From Brachypterus glaber (taxonomy: Eukaryota; Arthropoda; Insecta; Coleoptera; Kateretidae), in the NCBI GenBank assembly GCA_958510825.1, contig OY294049.1:31958774-32022773 (forward strand): a DNA stretch of 64,000 bases, in the 5' to 3' direction. Within the stretch, counting starts at the first letter, position 1, and the number at the start of each line of letters is the position of its first letter. The notes under the pieces were generated by a model. It ran no database searches, was not told the origin of the DNA, and worked only from the letters and a program-made list of their open reading frames with translations. The position numbers and the translations under genes were made by a program. Positions 55,483 through 64,000 of the stretch are shown piece after piece.

Positions 55483-56005
55483 ATACAGAATTCCTGTACA
55501 TAAAACTGCTTCATATCAGAAATCGTTTACTTTTTTTGCTGTTAACCTGTGGAATAACATTGATTCAAATATTAAAAAAATTTCACTGCGTAATTTTAAA
55601 ATAAATATTTTTAATATGCTATTAGAGTCCTAGTAGCCGCTCACTATTTTGTTTTATTGCCTCATACTATTTTTTAAGGGGGGGTTTCATTCCGTATGCC
55701 AGTAACGGTTTTTTGGTATCATTTATTTTCTGTTTTTTTTTGACTGATCTGGATGGAGGGCATCTGCTTATGAGAGGGTTTTATTTTAAAACAAAATCTA
55801 CAAATTATTTTTTATTATATTTAACATTTTTTATATTTTTTATTATATTTTTTTATATTTTTATATATTTTTTTTGTGTACATGGAAGAACGACCTAGTC
55901 GAATGTAAACCTTTTGCTGTAATTAATAATTATATATTTTGAAATTGTATATATATATATATATATATATTTGTAATAAACTTTTTCTATTCTATTCTAT
56001 TCTAT
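55483..56005 (+). other. LINE 3' UTR and tail
   Basis: AT-rich, with a (TA)n run at about 55949-55970 and a TTCTA repeat at about 55982-56004, the 3' tail. Some decayed C-terminal coding persists to about 55630. Confidence 0.75.
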
Positions 56006-56500
56006 CTCAAAATACCAGAACAAATTTTCACCGATAGAAGTATGTTTGGTCTTTTTAACAAAAAATAAACATTTTATAACAACGTATTAAAATAATTGCA
56101 TTCCACAAATTTTATTATTTTGCCATTTTTAACCATTTTTAATGGGCTCGTATAGGGTTTGGGTCTCAAAATACCAGAAAAAATATTGTATCACTGATAG
56201 AGGTATGTTTGGTCCCTCGTTTGCCCTATTTGACATCTCAAAAAAAGTAGGGCCCCCTTTCAAAATTTAAATTGAATGCGACCCTAGAAAGCAAGAAAAA
56301 TTTTTATTTAAAGAAGAAGAAGAAGAAAAGAAGAAGAAGAGCTAAATGTATATTTTTTTTTAATTTGGGCATTTCCCTTTATAAAGCATTTACGTGTTAG
56401 TAATATTAAAAATTTTGAGCAGTTTTTAGTAAAAAATAAACATTTTATAAACGAGTTTTGAAAAAGTTGCATTTCACAAATTTTATTATTTATGAAAACA
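56006..56500. repeat. Host repeat R, tandem copies
   Basis: CTCAAAATACCAGAACAAAT at 56006 recurs in diverged form at 56165. The AACAAAAAATAAACATTTT block occurs at about 56058 and 56430. A GAA-rich run lies at 56309-56340. These define the repeat into which the LINE and foldback E inserted. Confidence 0.75.
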
Positions 56501-56639
56501 ACTTATTATTTCCATAAATCGGCGAAAAAAATTCTAAGATTTTTTACTTTACATTTGTTGTTACAATGCATTAGGGAACTTGTGTACCAAATTTGGCGAA
56601 TTTTGGCGAGATTGACATGTGAAGGTGGTATGGAATTGA

Positions 56640-56825
56640 AAAGTTTGACCCATATCTCACAGGGTTCCTGAGTTATTAAATAAAAACCGAATTTTTTAGT
56701 CACTTTCAAAGGGGCGTAGCTCCCTTACGACGCATTCTTGGACATATGTTTATAGGAATTTTTTGTCATATTTTCTGATGTAGACACCCCTTAAAATTTT
56801 GGACCTTATTTCAAATACACCGTGT
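56640..56825. mobile_element. Right arm of a CAGGGTGTATTTG foldback
   Basis: GGGTTCCTGAGTTATTAAAT to GGACATATGTTTATAGGAAT, ending ATTTCAAATACACCGTG next to TA. No left arm is found. Confidence 0.7.
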
Positions 56826-56829
56826 ATAA

Positions 56830-57150
56830 AAGGGTGCTCAAAGGACAGCCAGTGCTAAAATGTTCTAGCACCGAATGAGCTACGACTTTAAATGCGTTAT
56901 ATCTCCTAACCAATAGAAACTAAGGAAACAAATATTAGGTAATTTTATTGATTTTTTGTGCTCTTTCATTTTCTGTGCCATTTTTGTTTTTATTAGGCTT
57001 CAATCAAACTCTAGGGCAAAAATCAGTTGTTAGGTGCTTTTAGGGCCCTTTAAGGGTCGTCAGAAACTTGACAATCGGTAGACTTTTTTTTTGAACTCCT
57101 CATCCCAAAATCTATAGGAATACATACTTTTTTTTGACAGGAAACCTATA
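56830..57150. repeat. Inverted counterpart of 32930-33235
   Basis: GGGTGCTCAAAGGACAGCCA through AAATGCGTTATATCTCCTAA and AAAATCTATAGGAATACATA read as the complement of the sequence at 32930-33235 in element D. Non-coding repeat shared by the two loci. Confidence 0.7.
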
Positions 57151-57193
57151 TTGACTATAGTAGTATCTTTTAAATTTATTAAGAAAATGAATA

Positions 57194-58380
57194 GTGGAGT
57201 CACATAACCGGAAATTTTTTTGAATAAGGAAAAATCTGGTAATAGCGCGATTTTTTTTTTTCTAATTTGTTCTAGACATCCAAAAGAGTCTGTTACTCGA
57301 TTTTTTCCATTATGGAAGCCATATTTTTTTTACTTAAAAAAATAATATTTTTTTCGTGTTTCCGTTTTAGTTTTATTTTTTATTTTCTAGGCTCCTATGG
57401 GTCTAATCGCGACGATTTAAAAAGTATTATGTTCGTTATACATATCCAAACTCTCAATTTTTTTTTACTAGCACAATTTCATAACCTCAAAAAAAAAATA
57501 ATGAAAACAGTTGCGTTTGGTACTTTTTTGTATTCTTTTTTTTGTAATTTGTCCAGAATGTATATATTAAGGCGAAAATTATATATTTTTTATTTTTTTA
57601 TTTTCGGTTCGTAAAAATTTATTTTTAATGCATTTATCTTTAAAACGGTTAAATCTGAGATGTTAGACTACATACACTTTTTTGTGTATTTTTACATAAA
57701 AAAGTATATTCCAATAAGAAATATTCAAAAAAGGTATTTATGGATATAAAAAAAGGAACATATAAAATAAAAATAAAATAAAAAATAATAAAAATATCTA
57801 TATATAATTTTTAATTTAAAATTTTGTTTTTTAAAGCACGTTAAAGTGCATATAAAAACCTGCAATTAAAAAAAAAAGTTGTGACTACGATACTTTGCCC
57901 AAAATGGCGAGCAAATCGTTTTTTTATATAATTAAGCACATGGACCAATTTAAGCAATATTTTAAAACCAAATTTGGTTCACTTATTTATAACTATTGGA
58001 AGTACAACAAATTTTCGCTTAAAAATATACATTCTGGACAAAATTACAAAAAGTTCCAAAAGCAACGGTTTCCATTTTTTTAGGTTATGAAATTGTGTCA
58101 GAAAAAACATTTTTGACAGTTTTAAAGATTCGATACATGCCCGAACATTCTTTTTAAATCGTCACGATTGGACCCATAGGAGCCAAGAAAATATAAAAAA
58201 TCTAAAACGGAAACACGAACAAATTATTATTTTTTTTTAATTAAAAAAAAAAGCTTCCTGCACAGAATAGAAAAAATCGAGTTACAGACTCTTTTGGATG
58301 TCTAGAACAAATTAGAAAAAAAATCGCGCTATTAACAGATTTTTCCTTACTCATAAAAATTTCCGGTTATATGACTCCAC
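57194..58380. mobile_element. Foldback (1.19 kb), TSD TA
   Basis: Termini GTGGAGTCACATAACCGGAA and TTCCGGTTATATGACTCCAC, with TA on both sides. Arms of about 500-550 bases pair through ACATCCAAAAGAGTCTGT and GGCTCCTATGGGTCTAATCG, with a centre at about 57700-57850. The small frames inside are arm sequence. Confidence 0.85.
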
Positions 58381-59958
58381 TAGAAGAAAAAAAAAATTAT
58401 TAGCGAATAATATATCGTTACAAGTAAAAGGCACTTTTTTGCTAAAATGGAATTTAAATGGCACTGTAATTAATTTTTGATGATCTATGTACAGGTAAAC
58501 CGAACTAACTTCTAGGTGGACTGCCAAGGGAGCTACCCACTATACAAAACGCACCATTTGATTTTGATTAAAATTTAATGTGGCAATAGGCACTAAGTTC
58601 ACTTAGTGCACTTAGTGCGTTTTAATTGTAGATTATTTCAAATGTTTCTGCACTAAGCGACTTAGTGTTTGTTTGTTTGCCGAAACGTGCATTTTTGTAC
58701 TATTGTTTTTCATTTTCTTTTACTATTTTACAAGCTAAAATTAAGTTAAAATGTGTAGTCCGGGTGCCAAAATATTTGTTAAAAAACAATGAAGAGCAAC
58801 CAGAGAAAAACTCAGGTAAGAGGAAAAATAATTATTGTTCATTTGAGGTTATGTTATTATTTCTAAAAAAGAGTTAATTTATTAAAATATGATGCTTGAA
58901 TAATTTATATGATACAATATAGCGTTATTTATTGTACTGAGATACGCATTCAAATTTTGTTATGTTAAAGTTGATGGAATAGAGACAGAACTTTAACTGT
59001 AAAATGACAGTGCTTTTTAAGTGTACTTTCGATGTGTAGGTAATAATTTAATTTTCATTTGCATTGTTTTTTTTTATTATCAGATATTTCAAAACTAAAT
59101 TTGAATCGTTCACACTAAGTTCAAAGTCACGGTGCATTTCTGAGGGATGTTTTCCGAACTTGCGGCGAACTTCTTTATATTCTTGTTATTTATGTATAGT
59201 AACCAACGATTTAAGAGCAAAATTTTCTATCCGTTAGTTTTTTTTAATTTGGATTTTTTTTTTATTAAAATCCGCACCTGTTTAATTACACTAGGCAACA
59301 AATCGCAACTTTTTTTTGTTGCCCCGATCGGAAAGTAATTTTTTCTTACTAATTCAAAGTCGTAGAATCCGAATCTGACCTTAGAAAAATTCCAGCACCT
59401 AAAATTTTTGAGATATAAGTCCAGGTAATAATGAAGTTTTTTTTCAGAATCTCTAAAAAAGAGTACAATTTAGAAAATTTTAGGGTATATTAAAAAAAAA
59501 TACGAGGAATTCAAAAATCTATATATCAAGGACCTACTGTCAGAGTAAGTACGCGAAAAAAAAAATAAAAAGCTTAAAATGTAAGTGTAGAGTTTACTTA
59601 ATTGCTCATTTGAGGCAAAACTATCAAATTTGTTTAAAAAATTTATAGGACTTAATTTGTAGATTATAAAATTCTCTACAAAAATATTTATAAAAATATT
59701 TTTTTATTTTGCTTAGTTTGTTCGTAAAAAGTAAATAAATGAAAAAGAAATAAAATTAAAGCACACAGTGTAAACTTTTTTCCCGAGCCCAAAGAATATA
59801 TTTTTCTTATCAATTTAAAGGCCCAGAATCCGAATTTGACCTTAAAAAAAATCCAGCACGTCTTATTTTTGAAATTTTAGTACAGGCAATTATGCCAATT
59901 TAAAAATAATTTATAAAACAAAATACTGTGTATTTTTTTTAAATTCTTTAATGGTTCT
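58381..59958. other. Mostly non-coding; possible two-exon snippet and direct repeats
   Basis: CACTTAGTG-type motifs cluster at 58597-58665. A frame at about 58740-58815 ends at a strong donor, AACTCAGGTAAGAGG, with an acceptor-like TTATTATCAG about 268 bases on, near 59083; the joined frame closes within 12 codons. AGAATCCGAATCTGACC at about 59366 recurs as AGAATCCGAATTTGACC at about 59826, each followed by a CCAGCAC block. No recognised protein. Confidence 0.35.
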
Positions 59959-60158
59959 NNNNNNNNNNNNNNNNNNNNNNNNNNNNNNNNNNNNNNNNNN
60001 NNNNNNNNNNNNNNNNNNNNNNNNNNNNNNNNNNNNNNNNNNNNNNNNNNNNNNNNNNNNNNNNNNNNNNNNNNNNNNNNNNNNNNNNNNNNNNNNNNNN
60101 NNNNNNNNNNNNNNNNNNNNNNNNNNNNNNNNNNNNNNNNNNNNNNNNNNNNNNNNNN
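59959..60158. other. Scaffold gap (200 N)
   Basis: Exactly 200 N. The reading frames spanning it are artefacts. Confidence 0.99.
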
Positions 60159-60160
60159 TT

Positions 60161-60286
60161 AATGAGATTCCTCAAAACATAAAAAAGTTAAAAAATATTC
60201 ATATGTTTAAAAAAGCTATAACTAAACATCTTCTTGATAAATGCTTTTATCACATTAATGAATTTAACTGGCCAAACACGGAGTAG
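60161..60286 (+). pseudogene. LINE ORF2 extreme C-terminus (partial)
   Basis: NEIPQNIKKLKNIHMFKKAI and TKHLLDKCFY have the pattern of the final helices of Jockey-like ORF2 (W-N-IP...FK..L...LL). Stop at 60284-60286. A short UTR with a TTATTATTA tail follows to about 60393. The rest is hidden by the gap or truncated. Confidence 0.7.
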
Positions 60287-60393
60287 CGATAGCGATTGAT
60301 TGACACAACTATAACTATATACATATTTCTAAAGTAATTGACATGTTCTACAACAAATGTTAATGGAATGCAAATAAATTATTATTATTATAT

Positions 60394-61688
60394 TACAAAG
60401 GCGCGTTGTTTAAGTGATTCAATAACGTAGTGACAGACTGACTTAATACTAGAAGTTTCAAGAGAGTTCATGTTCTGAATAAAAGAGTCAATATTGATTA
60501 TGTTAGGTATATAAGACGATCTATATATATGATAAAAACTATTTTATTAGAATAATCTCAAGCATAAAATATGCTAAGTTTAGACTTGGCAACATTCGCG
60601 AACAGGTGAACATCGTGGTTTTAAAAACAGGGGCAAATTTGACATTAAAATTTTTAATTATATTTGTAAAGTAATATTGTTGTTTAGTTCTTAAATTTTT
60701 AATTTAAATATGAAACAACAAACATTAAACATGGTAAAATTATATACTTCCTTATTTTGTTTGCGAAATACTCTTTCAAAATACCATTCGTGCATGTTGA
60801 ATTATACATAATTGTAAGTGTCGGACACTTCGTGTCCTTTAGCGGTAAATCATTTTTTCTGTCTAGTTACGGTTTTGTTTGTATTGATTTCATCTATCAC
60901 TGTGCTCGATTCAGTACTTTCAATTACTGTCGGCATTTTAGTTAAGTAATGTCAACTTACCTGGTTGGTAGTGAGAAAAATAAATTATTTTAAGTAATAA
61001 ATGATTGCACTGGATAACTATCACTCAGGACATTTTCCGTTACTAAGGCAAAATAAACGTATCTCGTTAATTATTAGTATTATAATAAGGCATTTTATCT
61101 TAACTTCTTAAGTTACGATTGAAATATCTTAGTAATTGATAGATACGACTAATTGTCGTAGTAATTGACAACTTTAAAAAAGATACGGCAGCTTTAATAG
61201 GTTAATTTTATTATGAAAAAAATAATTAAATCGTTTAATAATATGATAAAAATATTCATCGATTGTTATTAATTACATCATCTTGGAGTCATAACTCATT
61301 TTTGACAAAAAGTTACCACCTCTTTGCTTAGCACGGCAGTAAGTTTACCTATGTATTTTGACCATGTTTTTTTTACATTTCTTAGGGTTTAGGCCGAAAT
61401 CGTTTTTTTTTTGCTTTCGTCTGTAAATCTGTAAACTCGATAACTTCATTTCTAAAAAAGATATTAAGGAGCTTTTTTTTTGCATATTGTTTCTTATCAT
61501 TTTTTTGAAGAGCTGATTATATTTTGGCGGTAAACGAGTGGGGGTAAGAATGAGGTAAAACTCCTATTTTTAGCGTTTTTTGGTTATAACTAAGTTAAAT
61601 CTTATTGGATTTTTATTAATTTAGAGCTTAAATAAAATATTTTTTTAAACTGCTCAAAAAAAGTCATAAACCATCTTTTTCTTAAATA
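60394..61688. other. Sequence without a recognisable gene
   Basis: AT-rich. I see no domain, TIR or tandem structure that I can support. The frame at 60757-60945 has no recognisable feature beyond hydrophobic residues. Confidence 0.5.
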
Positions 61689-61693
61689 CATTG

Positions 61694-62879
61694 CACCGTG
61701 GTCCCAGAAAAAAAAGTGACAAAATTTATTTATTTATTTTTTGACAGATCGGGCTCATTTTGTTATGGGTTTATTTCCTTATATGTACTTTTTTTACAGT
61801 AATTACTGTAAAAATTTTATGATTTTAAACTGGCCCTTTTTTTTAAATTTAATTAAAAATAAATAAATAAAATTGGACAAAATATGAGTAATATTTCTAT
61901 AATTTATATATTAAACAAAATTAACCTAAAATAGTTACAAGATAAATAAGAAAAGGGTAGTTTTGTCTAATATATTAATAGAATAGAAAAATTACTCAAA
62001 TTTAAGCAAATTTTTAGTATTTTTCTTTTTAAAATTAAATTAAAAAAAAACGGGCCAGTATAAAATCGTGAAATTTTAACATTAGTCACTAGTACATAAA
62101 ACAAAACTAGCCCATAACAGATTGGGTGGGATCTGTCATTTTGTTTGTGCCATATTTTCTTATATTTTGAATTTTCAGTTTTTGGCTATTGGTACGTATT
62201 AATAATATCAAAAGAAGCCTTTATACCAAGTTTTAGCTAAATCAGAAAATTTTCAAAAATTTCAAACCACTATTTTTTTTGTAATGAGCGGTGCGAAATA
62301 TAGCACTATGCAAAAAATAGAATTTTGACACTTTTTTTTCTGGTACCAATTTAGATGTTTATTACGATTTTTCTTTCTTAAACTTAAAATATGTTGGGAT
62401 AAACAATTTTTTTTCTTAAATCTGTAATTATTTTACAGTAAGTTGGTTTAATAGAATAAAAAAATATCCATATTTTGCCAATTTTTTTATATATTTGTTT
62501 CCATAATTAAATAAAAAAAAACGGGCCAGTAGAAAATCGTAAAATTTTTATAGTAATTAGTAGTAAATATAAGGAAAATAACCCATAACAGATTGGGCGG
62601 GATCTGTCAATTTTTTTTGTTTTGTGCCATTTTTTCGTTAATTTTGGCAAAATTTAAAAATAAATCTGCCATATTTATTCCGACATTTTGAATTTTAAGT
62701 TTTTGGGTATTGGTCCGCATTAATATTACCAAAGGAAGCCCTTTACCAAATTTCCGCTAAATCGGACATTTTGAACCACCCTAATGTCGAAAAAAAATTT
62801 TTTCAGATTTTTCGGTATTTTTTACTTAATCAGCAAAAAAAAACAGAATTTTTTCACTTTTTTTTCTGGGACCACTGTG
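61694..62879. mobile_element. Non-autonomous Transib-like element (1.19 kb), TSD CATTG
   Basis: Left terminus CACCGTGGTCCCAGAAAAAA; right reads inward CACAGTGGTCCCAGAAAAAA. CATTG flanks both sides exactly (61689-61693, 62880-62884). The 5-bp TSD and CACAGTG-type heptamer fit Transib/RAG-like elements; this is inference from ends only. Inside, a CCCATAACAGATTGGGYGGG module occurs at about 62109 and 62582 and inverted near 61745-61775. No transposase. Confidence 0.72.
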
Positions 62880-63413
62880 CATTGTTAAGCATAACTTATT
62901 TATTACCCAATTAAAAAAAAAATCATAGCTCATTTTAAGCCCTATAAAAAATTTTATATACAGTTTTTGGCTAGATTATAACGTTTCGGAGACACTGACT
63001 TTCAAACTTTAATAAATTATCCAACTTACACAAGTCGCAGGTGTATTAATGGTTGCCTATTTACAAAATTTAATTTCTTTCAAAAACAACTCAAAATACT
63101 GTCAATGTTTTAAAAAAATACTTGCAACTTTTTATCTACATAATGCAACGTCTTCAAGACAAATCCTTACAAATTCTATCAAACCCATTTTAACACTGGA
63201 AAAACGTACAATTCGTACATAAACAAGATGTAGGTAAACACTAAATTTTCGGTATTCTCTTTGTAATATTAATAAATGTTCAGTTTGTAATATAAAATTC
63301 TGGTACGTAGGTATTATAGGTTATTTTGTTGCCCAAGCTGAAGCTATAAAGAGATGGAGTTGTGGCAGCTACCTTTAAATGACTAAGTATTTCATTCTCT
63401 ATTTAGGCTGAAA

Positions 63414-63665
63414 CAATCCCAGAATAGAATATTTATTAGGACCAGTCAGAATTAATAATGTCACAGAACAACGCGATTTGGGCATTTTGGTATGCAAGGA
63501 TCCGAAATAGGAACCACATATAAATAGCATTGTCAAAAAAAAAACAAACAGTGTCATATATCTCATTTCCAAAGCATTTAGAAATCCCACTGCCTACATG
63601 GTCCTAAAAATATATAAAACTTTTATATGGCCAAAGGTTCCCAACTAGCATTCATTGTGAATTTT
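63414..63665 (+). pseudogene. LINE RT C-terminal scrap (decayed)
   Basis: INNVTEQRDLGILVCKDPK matches the RDLG-I block after the RT palm. Shifted frames then give PHINSIVKK, LISKAF-like and FRNPTAYMVLKIYKTFIW. At least three frame changes or stops occur within 250 bases. It is a CR1/Jockey-type relic. Confidence 0.6.
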
Positions 63666-64000
63666 ACCTAAACAACCGCTACCATTAACGAGTTGTAATT
63701 ACGTAGCTCTTACTTATTATATGACTTTATGGTGTTAAAGACAATTAAATATATTTTTATTGGTAAATACTACCAAGAATTATCCTTTTTTTACCTAATA
63801 GGAATAATAAAGTTGCTTTAACTACTTAATTACGCAATAAAATGACCACTAGGGTTATATTACTAAAATGTTCCAAAAGGTACGTCGCAGAAGCCATAAA
63901 ATTTATCATAATCCTACTTTAAAGTAACCACTCCTATTTGGTTTTGGTATAGGTAACAAAGATCGCAATTGTTACCCTTATATTTTTCCCTTTTTTGGTA
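63666..64000. other. Unannotated AT-rich end of the window
   Basis: No coding sequence or repeat boundary identified. Confidence 0.5.

Larger units (their letters stand above)
40859..56005 (+). mobile_element. Old LINE spread over 15.1 kb by nested insertions
   Basis: Pieces in order: ORF1 end (40862-41089), ORF2 start (41587-41736), endonuclease and linker (44829-46051), RT start (48467-48898), RT (54182-about 54265 and about 54690-55482), then 3' UTR to a TTCTA-repeat tail at 56004. Without insertions about 3.9 kb remain. The ends are fixed by the flanking repeat R, which is continuous if the LINE is removed. The 5' part is truncated inside ORF1. Multiple stops and frameshifts show it is dead. 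Jockey/CR1-like by EN, RT and ORF1 features. Confidence 0.88.

Overview
The window looks like repeat-dominated nuclear DNA from an insect, plausibly a beetle, though the species is inference. It is very AT-rich. Spliceosomal-looking AG acceptors occur inside transposon exons. The transposons are animal types: Penelope, Jockey/CR1-like LINEs, mariner, pogo-like, Ty3 with 4-bp target duplications, and long foldback elements. I found no intact host gene, no rRNA or tRNA gene and no CRISPR array. Two 200-N scaffold gaps lie at 5317-5516 and 59959-60158. Boundaries for repeats without a target-site duplication (TSD) are by eye, good to a few tens of bases.

Layout. 1-5316: LINE debris, a truncated foldback copy (FB-A) and a broken minus-strand Penelope element with a 341-bp internal tandem duplication. 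5547-11348: a 5.8-kb palindrome carrying a 1.1-kb insertion whose empty site survives in the opposite arm. 11363-16983: microsatellite, solo foldback arms, small MITEs and AT-rich filler. 16984-18580: about 228 apparently perfect copies of a 7-bp unit. 18601-24797: four more foldback or MITE insertions and a 1.4-kb palindrome (FB-C2). 24800-29650: duplicated repeats and a dead mariner. 29693-36675: two very large inverted-repeat pairs that overlap instead of nesting. 37085-40659: three foldbacks; the last (FB-E, termini CACTG) holds a zinc-finger-like exon.

40859-56005 is the most informative part: one old LINE broken by successive insertions. These are a TA-inserting element (itself holding a pogo-like element and an antisense LINE fragment), a 2.3-kb CACT-terminated element (FB-B) with TSD TAA and part of a protein family common but uncharacterised in insects, a small MITE, and an apparently intact 5.3-kb Ty3 retrotransposon with identical LTRs and TSD ATGG. 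Removing the insertions with one TSD copy rejoins the LINE reading frame at three of the junctions, which proves the boundaries. 56006-64000 holds further foldbacks, one with a 5-bp TSD and a Transib/RSS-like terminal heptamer, and LINE scraps.

How the genes work together: there is no host pathway. The Ty3 element is the only set of intact cooperating genes: gag, then pol reached through a correctly phased -1 slippery heptamer. The best candidate for something new is FB-B, and with it FB-E: both point to a CACT-terminated DNA transposon group whose protein would be an insect family now annotated only as uncharacterised.
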